A program made the position numbers and the translations under genes. DNA of 64,000 bases. Source: Cyanoderma ruficeps. Lineage: Eukaryota > Chordata > Aves > Passeriformes > Timaliidae. The DNA lies in the NCBI GenBank assembly GCA_008694505.1, contig VZDJ01000623.1, positions 3,406,442-3,470,441 of the forward strand. Reading direction: 5' to 3'. Under the pieces are notes generated by a model. It saw only the letters and a program-made list of their open reading frames with translations. It was not told where the DNA came from and ran no database searches. Positions 36,646 to 48,800 of the stretch are shown here, piece by piece; position 1 is the first letter of the stretch; each line of letters starts with the position of its first letter.

Positions 36646-39600
36646 CACACTAAACAAAAGGAATATACTCCTGCAAAGTTGGTCAGCAAAAGATACTCCC
36701 TGAATGCGTTTCTATTAGCATTTTAATTCAGATCAGAGCATTCCTTTGTGGAAAATTCCCTGATTGCTCCTGCTTTATGCATTTTGTTTTCCATCATGAA
36801 GTGATGCTAGGACTGAAGCTTTTTCAGAGAAAAATCCAATCAAAAAACGAGCTTCACACCTACAAACACACCAGTGTTCAGTACACAGGACCAGACCAGT
36901 CCAAAGAAAAACCCTTTTGAAATGCCATCAAATGAGCACAGCTTCCCATTACTGCTCCAAAGGTCAGCTCCCCTGGGAGCCACCCCATTTCCTAACACAA
37001 ACACAAAAGGAGTCCCCTTCCTCAGCCCTGGGGATAACTTTCCACGTACCAGTACCCAATTGCTGTCCAAAAGCAAAATTAAAAACCCTGTTACACCCCC
37101 AGAATTCAATTTCTGTGTCAGAAAAATCACCGTCAGACTGGTTGGAGCAAATTACAGGTGGAAATTTCTAATGCCCTTTAACACCAGCTCTTAGGTCCCA
37201 AAGCCACATGCTCAGGGACAGTCACTGTCTGATTCATGCATTGAACTGGATCTGGTTAACTCCTGAAAATACCACATGTCCTCTAGATGATGATGGGCAT
37301 TCACCTCAGTTAGCTTTCACCATCTAAAACTCTGCTTTCTGATCCAAGCCAGCCACTGAAGCTCTTACAAAACCAGAGACCAGTTCCTTCTCAAAGTAAC
37401 TGGCTGCTCAGACCAGAGACCATGCATCCTTCGTGCTCAGCCCAGGCTCCTGGAGGCTACACTGAGGAGGAGAAGGTGCAATGGAAAATGTTCATGGTGG
37501 TGTCATGGTTGGTTCATGGCATCCCAGGGTGCAAAGGCTGGGATGAACCCAGGGACAGACAAAACTCCTGTCCTTCAAGCCCCAGCAGAAGTGCTCCCAG
37601 GCAGTGATACATATGAGGGTGTTCAACCCCACACATCCCTTTTCTTCTCTATCTCTTCAAGTCATTTCCACCACGTAGATATTGCAGTTCAAGGCCATTT
37701 TTCTTATTATTCTTTATGGGGTAAAAACAGGGAGGTGAAGTGCCCCCTACAGTGATTTATATTAATTTCAAATATAATTAACTGTTCTCAGCCAAATTCA
37801 GGTTCTTATGAACAAATCTGATCATATCATACTGAAGGCAGAGATAAGTTTTCCAGAGCTAAAGAGACTGTAGAATGCTGGCAGGCTCATCCATTTCTTG
37901 CTGGTTGTATATAAATGTGTTTTGCTATTGGTATTTACAAGACTTTAATAAGACTTTGAATAAATGGCAGCAGGAATTCCAGGCTCCAGTAAGACAAGGC
38001 CGTTGTGATTTTTTTGCTGTACAACATTGTGCCAGACTCTAATTGTACAATTTCTGCTGTACAACATTGTGCACAGACAAATCTGTGCATCTGTGAAACA
38101 TGCTCTTGTCCGAATTGTCAGAGGAACTTGACTGTCCGTAGCCTCAAGAGGAGTGTAAATGGAGAGGAGCTTTTGGGTATTTTGGAGATGTCAGGTCAGG
38201 TGGTCAAGATTTAAAGCAATATGATAATATGGATGATGCACCCATGGCAGCGTATGAACGCCCAGTTCTCTTAAAGTTCAGCTCTGCTTTGAACTAGGCT
38301 ACACCACAGTGCCCCATGAGCTTCCCTGATCTCTGTTTACAAGAAAAAAAAAAAAAAAAAGGCATTTCTCTTAAAGTCCAAAAGAGTAATTCAGTCTGGG
38401 ACCAGAAAAGCAAGCTGGGGCCTTTCTGGTTCAGCAGCACTCAAAGCCTCTCTGATCTGAATGGATTGGGAATTGTGCTGATATTGCATGAGTCAGAGCA
38501 GAGCCCAGCTCAGCAGGATGAGCAGGAATGGGAAAGAGTATGGTGCTGTTGAGCAGCACCCATGGCTGTGAGCCAGCAGCGAGTCTCCCTGTCTGGGGAG
38601 TGCAGGTTGAGACCCCCCAGCTGCATCCCAAGGATGCTCTGGGTCCCTGGGTGAGTTATCAGCTCCTGCACGGCATCACCATGAGCCACAGCTGAAGAGG
38701 AGTGTGTGGCAGTAAGGTCTGTTCACATCCACCTTCACCAGAGGGGTCAGGAGACCCAAGGGGTTTTGTCTGTGTGTAGTTTTGTCTTGGCTCCTCAGAA
38801 ACCCCGGCAATTTCCTGTAAGACTGGAACATCAGTGGGTGGATGGGTATTGTGCATCACATCATCCTCCTCTCAAGCTCCAGGCACCAGGTTGGACTAGA
38901 GCTGAACTGGCATCTAGGCAGATGCTCTGCTTTAGCCTGTGCAGCCACCAGCCTGCCCTCCTTGTGCTACGGGAGCAGGATGAACACTCGCTGTGCTCCA
39001 GACTTCTTGAAACCCCTCCTTTCGCATTCAGAGCAGTAATTTTGCAACGGTGGGAGCCAAGGAAGTCTATCTTCGCTTTAAAATGAGAGCTTTGGTTGCT
39101 CTAGCAGGGGGAGGAGTACCCCAACAGCCTGTCAGCAGTGCCATGGCCTGACACCTCGTTCCTCTGCTGGACTGCGACTCACAGCAATGCTCAAATTACT
39201 GCAGACTCGTTCTACAGCCTCTGCTCCTGCGATTTCACATCAAAGGCACTGCAGAGGCAAAAGGAGCATGTGAACACTTGCATCTTCATTCTATTTCTGA
39301 AGAGGGGAGCAGCATTTGACTCAGATCCTGGGCAGCTACACCCACCGTATCTCAGGCTCTCCATCTGTAGAAGGGACCAACTTGTCTGGTTTATACAGGT
39401 GCTGCAGAGGTTCGTCCTGTCCTGGATTCAAACCACCATATCCTAGAAGATGGGAATATAACCACCTTTGGCTCCTTAAGTAGTCATGGGAGTGAGAAGC
39501 CCTGCAATCTCCTCATATATTATCATAATTTAAATGTCTGCTGGACCCTAGACAGCAAACCAAGGTAGATGCCTGCCTAGAACCTGGTATGTCCTGTTTG

Positions 39601-40029
39601 GCTTCAGTCTTGGAGCTCCATCTCTTTCTAAGCTCTGCTGAGTACCTTGCAAACCTCCATGGACCAGATGGAGAGAAGAGATTCTCCTGATGTTTACCCC
39701 AATAGATGTAAATGCCTGGATTTAGCTCCCTGTGTCTAGAGCTGAATCTTGCTCTGTATACCCAGTACTAGGAAAAATGGCCCCAAAAGTCCTTGTGTTC
39801 ACTGTCAGATTACTGGCAGAGGCTCCTTGAAACAGCTGAACTCTGTGATATGGATTTGAGCCCTCAGTTTTCCTCTCGTTCAGCCTTTGTGGGTGCATCC
39901 AGGCTGGGATAAAATTCTGTGAGCTGAACACTTCCCAACCTTCGGGGTGGGGATGCCAGCAGCGCAGAGCCAAGTTGTGCTGCCTGAACCAGCCCTGACA
40001 AACTGAGGGAATCTGGATTTGGACCCAGC
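36646..40029. other. Unique non-coding sequence
   Basis: No gene recognised. An A17 run lies at 38344-38360, and a 17-bp perfect direct repeat occurs at 38016-38032 and 38056-38072. A possible MIR fragment near 37700-37750 ('aaaacagggaggtgaagtg') is too weak to call. The short open frames have no support. Confidence 0.45.
38016..38072 (+). repeat. Local direct duplication, 40-bp period
   Basis: The 17-mer GCTGTACAACATTGTGC occurs at 38016-38032 and again at 38056-38072, each preceded by T. Only the 17-18 bp core matches; the 23-bp spacer does not repeat. Confidence 0.85.
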
Positions 40030-40260
40030 CTCCACTGCTCTGTGATGGGAAAAGTTGCCATCTCCTCCTGCTTCCCGCCCCCAAACCTGCCCGTGACAGG
40101 GAAGAGGGACAATGGATGTCGTGGCAGCGCAGCCTGCCCTGCCTGCGTGCCCCCGGCCGACCTCGGCACTGGTCATTTCATTCATCTAACAAAAGGTAGC
40201 ATCGCCCTGTTGCCATGGGAACGCCCCGCCAGCTGAATGGCTACAGCATCCTGTAAGGGA
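40030..40260. promoter_or_regulatory. GC-rich patch with RFX X-box-like palindrome
   Basis: A short GC- and CpG-enriched block in an AT-rich setting. At 40209-40222 it contains GTTGCCATGGGAAC, one base away from the perfect X-box palindrome GTTGCCATGGCAAC recognised by RFX factors, which control ciliary and other genes. The patch is followed by AT-rich sequence with a 'taatgaatatttaacac' segment. Whether it is a distal enhancer, an alternative promoter or inert is not determinable from sequence alone. Confidence 0.4.
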
Positions 40261-40638
40261 GGGGAAAACACCAGGGCTGCATTGAAACGTATCTTATATT
40301 TAGAACAGGCGGTGCGGGGAATACTAATGAATATTTAACACTCGGAGTGCCTTTCATGCTTGGGGTTTTTTTTAGTTTTGTTGCATACTTCCCATAAGCA
40401 CAACATTTGCCTCCAAATGGTTTGAATATTATTGCTACTGTGCTTCTCTCATCACTGCTTCTCCAGGTTTCCTTTGCATTTCATGAAAGCAAACTTTTCA
40501 TGAGCTACCTGAAAAAGGGAAAGATTTGCTTATGCTCCACAAGAACCAGTCCCTTTTGGGGCTTTCTTTCCCCCCCCACCCCTTCATTAAAAATACTTGC
40601 TTTCAACAATTAATTTCCTGTGCTGCAGAAAAGAAATG

Positions 40639-40661
40639 AATCAATCAATCAATCAATCAAA
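40639..40661 (+). repeat. (AATC)5 microsatellite
   Basis: Five uninterrupted AATC units plus a partial unit, directly readable. Confidence 0.95.
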
Positions 40662-40923
40662 CTTTCATTCACTCATTCAGGAAAAATACACACCTAAAAA
40701 TGTCCTAAAATTCCTTTCTTCTGTCCTTTTCCCCTAAATGGTGAGCAGTGAAAAAAAGGGGGTCTCACCACCCAGAAGCCCAAAATATCAACAATTTTAC
40801 GTGCTTTATTTTATGACACATTTTTTAAAAAGCAAAGGTGCTGGACATGGTGGTGAGTCCCACCTGCTACTGCCCAGGTTATGCAGGCAGATTTGGCACC
40901 TCCTGGTGATGAACAAGCTGTGG

Positions 40924-40984
40924 TGGTTTTTGTTTTGTTTTTTGTTTGGGTTTTTGTTGTGTTGTTTTTTTTTGTTTTTTTTTT
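40924..40984 (+). repeat. T/G-rich low-complexity tract
   Basis: Runs of T up to ten long separated by G or GG. On the minus strand it produces Lys/Asn/Thr-rich open frames that are artefacts of the tract. Confidence 0.9.
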
Positions 40985-43270
40985 GAGGATGGCAAAGGGA
41001 AGTGAGAACAGCACTGGCTGGGGTGGCATGGGGAAGAGGTGCCCACCCATGTGGGTGCAGCTCACAGCACTGCCAGCTTGGGGACTCCCATCTCCAGAGG
41101 TGCCAGGAGGATGCAGCCTGGCACAGGCTGTGGATTGTGCTGATGGCTGGGTGCATCCTCTCTGGGATGGCACTTCCTCTTCAGTCTCCTTTTTAGCTAT
41201 AGACTAAGTTATAAACCAGGTTAAAAATATGTGATGTATCAGATCTCGTTCTGAAGCAATCTTCTGGCATATATAAAGCTTTGTTCTCAGAAAGGCCAGA
41301 TTCTTAGCAATGATTTTAGGAGTGAAATGTGCTCTTTTTACTGGCCAGTGGCAAGGCACTGGACTCTTTGTTGAGCTTAGCAGCCCTGGAAAAGCTGCTG
41401 GGATCCCAAAAGCTTATCTATGTGCTTCCTGCTTGGTACCACGCCAAGGCACCAAGGATGGAGGCGCAGTTCAGCTGGCAGCTCTGTCGGTGATGCAAGG
41501 GGAGGAGCAGCGCTGTACTGGGTGTGTTGCTTTTACAGCACTGAGAAACTGGAGCTGTGTTTATTTGTTGCTGGTTGCGGGGCGTATTTTCAAAACGAAG
41601 AAAGGTTTTCCTCTCCAAGATTACCAGTGCCGTCCTTTGAGATCTGCTCTGTGTTTCCAGATAGGGAGAGGGACTTGCCTCTGAGGAGGTTAAGAGGGGA
41701 CACACCCCTGTTCTTTGCAGGCTGTTCCACTGATGCAGCATTTGCATGAGTAAGTGCTTTCAAAATCATTTGCCACTTACCCTTACATGGCACCAATTCA
41801 AGTAAGGGCTGGAAACATGAGTTATTTTACTGGAGTTCATCTTTAAGGCTCTAATGACCTGCTTTTTTTCCATAAGAGTTAGGCTTTTTCCACAAAAGCA
41901 AAAGCAGTATTATGAATATTAAAGTCTCGAGGTATTAATAAGACTGATTTAGCTGCCTTCCAAATCTGGGTGGAAGACATTAAAAAGTCATATCTGAGGA
42001 CCATAGGTCACTGTACTAGTGTGAGAAGACTGGGTTACAGCAGAGCCAGTTCAGCACCCTGCCCTGCTTGGCAGGACCATCAGGGTCTGTCCACCCTCCT
42101 CCAATAACTGAAAGAGATTTATCTCTATGACACATCAATGATCTCAGCCATTGTTATCATGATTCCTGTTAAGCCAGTGTGGCAGTTTAGGAAGGAAAAG
42201 CTGTCTCTCTAACACATAAATAAACCACCTCAGCAGAGATGGGGACTGCTGTGTTTGAAGAAGCAGATTCCCATATCAGGCTCTGGATCAGTGGCTTGGG
42301 CAAGGCTCTGTCTACCTTCTTTTTTCTTGCCTCCATCCTGGCTCACTGGGAGGATCTGTAGATGCTTTGAGAATCTACAGATGAAAAATGGGGGTTGTAG
42401 AGATGGGGCTCACAGACTGAAATTGAGAGCTGCTATGCAAAATCTCTACCCCAGCAGAGAAAATGGCCTCTGGTGGTCCTGTCTCCCACCAGGTACAACC
42501 GTGAGGCTGAGCATCCTTCTTAGTCTTCTGACAAAATAGGTGCTAGAAATAGGAAGGGGCTTCCTTCTCTAAATAGCAACTGAGCTATATTTTTTCTTTT
42601 GCTGCTGGGTATATTTACTGTTCTGGATGTTAGCAGTCAAAACACACACAAAGCCTTTCACTAGAGCATTAGGTCTGTGTATGCAGTTTCAACAGTCAGA
42701 TGATTTATTCATCCACTTCAGTAACCATTCAAACAGGGCATGATGTAGAAAGCAACAAACACTGAGTGTTTGTGTTTGGCTTGGAAGAAGAAATCAACAG
42801 AGCTGGATAACAGAAGCTTTCTTTTTCCAGTGTAAAAGACTCCAATCCCATCCCTGTCAATATCTCTGCCAAATTAAACACCATTTCCCAAAGCTACCAC
42901 TCTGCTAAAGCACAGCTATTATGCTCTCAGTTAGAAACCTGATTATAGCCACCTCATGTCTATAAAAACACTACCTCTGATGCAAAGTGACTCCCAGATA
43001 CTCAGCAAATTCTCATAAATGCACTTGATGCTCTCTGGACACATCTCTGCGTGTGCTGGAAGAGGAGACCAGCTCTCACAGGGCAGAAAAGGCATTAAGA
43101 GAAAAATAGCCATATTGCTGAAGTGCAATATTGTTACAAGTGTGCAAATCCTGGACTGTGGTAATTTGGCCTGGGGAAGAGGAGAAAAAGAGAGAATGAA
43201 CAGAAGGGTTCAGCATGAGGCAAAAATTGAAGATGGGGGCAAGGGTAAGAAAGGGATTAAGAAAGTATAA

Positions 43271-43293
43271 AATAATAATTATAATAATAATAA
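43271..43293 (+). repeat. (AAT)n microsatellite, interrupted
   Basis: AATAAT units with a single ATT interruption, directly readable; it accounts for a poly-isoleucine open frame. Confidence 0.9.
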
Positions 43294-45674
43294 ATTATCT
43301 GGGGTTGCCCAAAAGGAGTCCTACAAAATATTATTTCTGCAGAGATTCTTTGATCTTTAGAAGTTGGGTTAGTTTTGACACAAATCAGAACCCCAACTGA
43401 AAAGAGCCACCAGAAACCATCTCTTCTCTAAAGTGCATGTGCAGTTTTGACCCCTCTGAGGGTGAAGGCTGCAACAGAATTTTTCAGGTCTCAGAAGGTA
43501 GATCTGTATATAAAACACCCTGTAGGCAGGAGGATCCCCCAGATGAGAGTCTGAGGTAGATCCTGCACTCTCCTTATTTGATGGAGTGCTTCACGGGACA
43601 AAATCAGATGCCAGAGCACAGAACCAAGGAAAACATGTGATACCATTTTTCTTTGTGCTAATCCTATATTTTTTCACTTTAAGTATTTTTATATTTGTTT
43701 GTTCATCCCTAATGAATCCCACTCTCTAGAACCAGAGAATTGCCTGAAACTCAGAGTCATGACTGCCACTTAGATTTACCTTCTGGGGCAGGAGCCAGAT
43801 GTCCCTTCCCTTTTGTCTCGGCTGGGGGTCCCATCACTCCCCCAAATAAAAGCTGATGTTTGTAGCATGTTCCCTTAGGTTGTAGTGGATATTTCTAGCT
43901 ATGCCCATGGCTGCTTCAGCAGCTGCCTGTGAGCCCCTCCTTGTGTCACTGTCCTCTTCATGCTCCAAGCCCTCCTGGTGATGCCCTTTGGCCACCTGGC
44001 TATTGGTCACTGCATGTTCTGCCTGTGATTGTTTCTGGCCAAGGTTTCACTGACATTGGAAAGAGGACAAGAGCTAAAGTAAATAAGAGGTCCATTCAGC
44101 TCATTCAAACTCTTGGACCTCTCAAACACTTTTACAAAATTCCCAGATTCAGTTCCTTGGCGCAGGGCCTAATGGGACCTTTATGGATCTCCCAGGATGT
44201 CAATAAAGATATAAAATAAAGATGCCAGCACAGTATCCCCAGCAAGGCACAGGAGAGCTCCTACATATAATGAATATATATCATCAGCTTGTTTTCAGCC
44301 TAAACAACAATCCCCACTTGCATAAAAGCCTCATTTGAATTAATATCCAACGCTGGATTTCATGGCACTATTAGATGCTGTTAAAATTCGGGGACCTCAG
44401 TCTTTCTTTATCTGGAAACAACAAGAAAACTCACAAAGACAGGTCAGAAGGTGGGATTCATCTCAGCCAGCTTCAAGTATCTGCAGTGTGACTGGCTCCA
44501 GCTTAGCAAGTCCATTACCATGTCTTTATAGTAAGTGGAATGAATTGGCACTCCTAAGGCTCAGTTCCCTTGACCTTTGCTAGGAAAAGGTGGCATGTGC
44601 CCTTACTGCCTAAGAAAAATGTAATTTTTTGTGTGTTTCTTGTGCCACAATCCTGGCAGAAATAAGGAGGACAGCATCTCATTAAGGTTTCTGCTCATTA
44701 TCCTAACACCCTGATTGCCCATCTGAAATACCTTGCATGCAATAAGAAAAGCAATCACTGGGATGATGGAGCTGAACTTTTTAAAATAATGGTAGGTGTT
44801 CTACAACGTGTCAAAAACATGAAATCTGCCTGAAACCTGTTTTTGAGATATTTGCAAAGGTCATTAACTTTGCAAAGTTCAACAATTAAACAGTTAATTA
44901 ACATTACACTGAAGTCTTAACATCACCTGGATGTAATGACTGCTAGGCACCCAACTTTCCTCCAAATTTCCTGTAAAGTGTTTCCTCACCTGCTTTTCAT
45001 CTGCTACTGCATTTGTGATGATACGAGCACTTCCTAGCTCTCCTTCCCTCTTTATCTTACTTTTCTTATTAAAAACAATTTAAAAGGCATCATCATTGTG
45101 CAAAGACACAATTAAATGTCTGGGGAAGGAGTCAGTTTAGTCAAGGAAAGAAATCTGTGGCATGAGGCTTGACTGCCATTGATCCAAAGGCGGCTGATGC
45201 TTGTCTTCTGTGAGCCCTTACAGGAGTTGTGCAGGTGTAACCCAGAGCATGTAACCCACAGCTTCCAGAGGGATGAAGTTCAGCCTTAGGAGTGGAGGAT
45301 GGAGCTTTGATCACCCCAAAGAGCTGTAGCCAGGGCTGTTACAAACATTGATCTTCAAAGCATCAGCAGGATCGATGTGGCCGGTGCTGCTTTGCGGGTA
45401 TTGACTCTGGGATAGCTAAAAATAAACCCAGCCATGTGATGGGGGCTGGGGCATTTGTCCATGAAGAGTGGCCTGATTTGTACCTCAGGGCTCACACATG
45501 TGGGACAAGAGCAGCTCCACACTTCATGCTCTGGACAGACTCACAAAACCTTGCTGAAGTGTTTGGGCAATGGTGAGGAGCACTGGGTGCAGCGTGGTGG
45601 CCTGGTACCATGTGGAGCATGACTTGCTGGGTGTCTCCATGGGAAAAGGGAACCCTCCTTGAGGGTGCAAAGGA

Positions 45675-45850
45675 GGGACTCAGGTCTGCTCTGTGCTCTG
45701 CCTTGTAATCCCTTGAGGGTTTAGGGCAAGTTACGTCTCAAACCCCTACGCACTCAGGTTTATCACTATGAAAGTGGAGATAATCTATACCTCAGAGGAA
45801 CATTGCATGGATAAGTCAATTAACTGTGAAATCACAGATGGAAGATGCAA
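45675..45850 (+). mobile_element. MIR-type CORE-SINE relic
   Basis: Landmark order matches MIR: 'gtctgctctgtgctctgcc', then 'gtttagggcaagttacgtc', 'cactcaggtttatcacta', 'gaaagtggagataatctata' and 'cctcagaggaacattgcat'. The CORE region and the segment before it are both present, so the copy is longer than the one at 11.9 kb. Strongly diverged, no coding content. Confidence 0.7.
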
Positions 45851-48800
45851 AAGAAATGCAAAGGATTAGTTTTGCGGATCAGCCCTGCCAGGCACAAATA
45901 CATTTTTAGATCCTTTTTTTTCCTCCCTCACTAAAAATCACCAGCAAGCTGCTCCTTATAGTCCTGCTTAACCTGTTAATGGGGCATCCCCATCAGTACC
46001 AGCTACATCTGTGGCTAACTCTGGAAAAGGGGGAGTGAGGCCATCTGTGCTCAACACCCTTACCTGGGCAGCCCTTGGCCACTGCTTTGCCTTTGCCTGG
46101 CAAATGCTGCATGTCCAAGGGAACAGCAGCTTCTCCTTGTCTGCCTCACAGACATAGACCTAAACCAGTCAGTCTTTAGGGTGTGTTTGGCTGCCACAGC
46201 TGACCTCCACTGAGTTGCCATAGTTTTGCCTCAAGTTTTACCTCAATTAACCTTGTTAATTCCTGCAGGACCTCATGTAGATTTGGAAATCTATTAAAGG
46301 ATGTTTTTCTAATTTTAATGCACTTTAAGAACATCCTTAACAACTTGTGCTTTGAAAAAATGTACAGAATATATATTTCTTTTCTTTGAATCAGTGTCCT
46401 ATAGATAATTAAGTGGTCTTCACTTTAAAAGGTCACTTAGAAACATCACCAGATTTATTGGCCACTGGTGATAACCATCTGGGAGGTAAAACTGTCTCAC
46501 CCAAGGAAAGCTCATCCTGTAGCACGGCAGCCTCTAAGCACCAGTGTCAGACACGAAGTCTAGGATATCAGGGGATGATTTATCTAGCAGTAGCAAGTGA
46601 AGGGGCTCCTGTCCTTCCCCATCCTGTCCAAATCCAAATCCATTCCCCAGTCCCCAAAATTTGTGTGCCCATTCATCTGGGAGATGTTGGATTAGAAGAA
46701 GAACCCCAGGTAAAAGAAAAAAACATGCAAGGTAAAAAAAAGTAAAAGTGAATTAATGAGGTTTATGTTATCTGCCCTGTGAAGAGCAGTAAGTTACAGC
46801 AGAAAGAACAAACACCCACTAGAAGTGGAAGACTTTGATCTGCTGCTAAAGAAAGTCTAATGCAGGACTCCTGTCTCTACTTGCAGTGTCATTTTCCAGA
46901 CTACTGGTGAGAAGTAGTGCATTTTGTTCTTTGCTTGGTCGTGTTATTTTGGGGTTTTTTTAATCAGTCTTTCTTATGTAGGCAAAGTCCTTAGGCACAC
47001 TTGGGCTAGCAAAATAATGCTTTTGCTGGTAATCTATTTTGTTAAAAAGCTTCAGTAAAGTACATTACACAAAGGCCTATTTTGCCCTGGGCTGCCCAAC
47101 CCAGGAGGGTTGGGCTGTAGATCAAACCTTTATCAATAAGCCTTTAAGAATGCAGAATAGACTATTGTGTAGATCAGCTGCTTTCTTGAGTTTCACATAG
47201 AAAAGAAAAATGTTTAACAGTCCTTATTGTAGCCTCAGGTAGCTAAAGTTTCAGTGTCACTACATCTAAAATATAGAGGCCAGATATTGCATTGGACGGA
47301 CATTGAAAAAGCCCACAGTGGCTGTGTGCTGACCATATATTTCATAAATACAGTTGCAGTAAGAAAATAGGAAAATATTTCAAAGTGAACAGCATGCAGA
47401 CTGGCTTCATACCTACTTGTCTGTGTTAGTTTGTTGGCCACATTTCCAGCTGATGTGAACAGCCCCCTCTAATCCAAATGACATTAACTTAAGACCTGAT
47501 GGTGACATTTCCAGAGCAAATGTGCATTCTATCACTATTTCCTTGTCTCACACATTTTGTTACAACGACAGGAGTGTGACTGTGGTCTAGAGAAGAGAAT
47601 ATCCTTTTTTTTCTGGTGTTACATTTCTCAGAGCTCTGCCTGGCATCTGCTGGATTTAGAGAAGTGGGATAAAGACTTTGTGGCCCCCAGGATAGCACTC
47701 CTATAGCTGGGCAGGCTGAGCTGGGTGTGTGGTGACTTCTCACTCACTGTGGTTTAAGTGCAGCCTGTTCTGTTGAGCCATTGGCAACATTGCGGCCCAG
47801 AAAAATCTCCAAAAGGGAATTTGCTTTGCATGCTGTAACTATTGGTAGGAAATGCAAATGTGGACACCTTTGCAAATCTAATCCTCCATCCTCCCTCCTG
47901 AACACATTGCTTCCTGCTTCCTTGGCAAAGTCTTCTTCCCTTTACTCTCTTCCCCAGGGCTTCAAGGAGAAAAACGTCTGGGCCAAGTCTGTGTATGGCC
48001 ACCACTTTACCATATCTGAAGATTTAGCATGCTTGGCCCTTTCTGGACAGCAAAACCCTTGGTCCTGCCTTTACAGGGGTTGGGTTATGAAACAGTTCCT
48101 TGAGCAGAAATGACAACACGCTACATATTGAAACCTTTCAGAGGGGTCTGTGTCTCCCATTGCAGTTGTTCTGCCTCCAGGATAGCTGCAAGGCTGACAC
48201 TAATTTTCAGGCATTTCCAGCTTGGTTTTCTAAGCATTTATGGCACTGAACACTGGTTTCAGAGCAAAGAGTCTTTCACTGAAGCATCCCATCCTCCCAA
48301 GCATTTTTCTCCCACTTTCTCTTCTGTTGAGTTGGTACTTCAGTCATGCCAATGGGTGTTGTTTAAAATCATGGTTGCTTCATGTCATGAGGAGTGTTCT
48401 TTACACAAAAAGACTTACAAGGATAGGAAAAAAGTGGCTGATCAACACTCTAGTGTCTCAAAAGATGTTTGCCAGAAGCCAAAGGATCAGATACATACAT
48501 TAATCCTAATTGTGTATCACCTTCGCTTGGAAAGCACCTATGGCCCAACTCTGCATATTTCAGCTCTTTTCTGTTCCCTTGTCTCCTGTGGGTAAATAAG
48601 GACTGGCAGCAATTATGTGTTAGAGCAAACTGAAAAAAAAAAAGCCCATCCCTCTAAAGAAATACATCATTAGTGTGGCAGATCTTTCATTACTCAAAAG
48701 CAACACCTTTTCACCCATAATTTTTGACAATCACATTTAAAAAACCCCCAACAAATTAAAACCTGCATATTTTCCTACATACAGGTATTGTTGAGACTGT

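Larger units (their letters stand above)
40261..45674. other. Unique non-coding sequence with simple repeats
   Basis: No gene recognised. It contains the (AATC)n, (T/G)n and (AAT)n tracts listed separately and a C8 run at 40570. Open frames of 108-124 codons at 40881-41207 and 41310-41749 lie in or near T/G-rich low-complexity DNA on both strands at once and are not credible genes. Confidence 0.45.

Noticed and set aside
37695..37750. Possible fourth MIR fragment
   Set aside because: Only one short word resembles MIR; the following landmarks are missing.
38344..38360. A17 run as a retroposed gene tail
   Set aside because: No transcript-like sequence, target duplication or truncated gene is recognisable upstream.
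40811..41173. Lys/Asn/Thr-rich open frame on the minus strand
   Set aside because: Generated by the T/G-rich tract at 40924-40984.
47094..47115. Bacterial-type terminator
   Set aside because: The hairpin has no U-tract and the window is eukaryotic.
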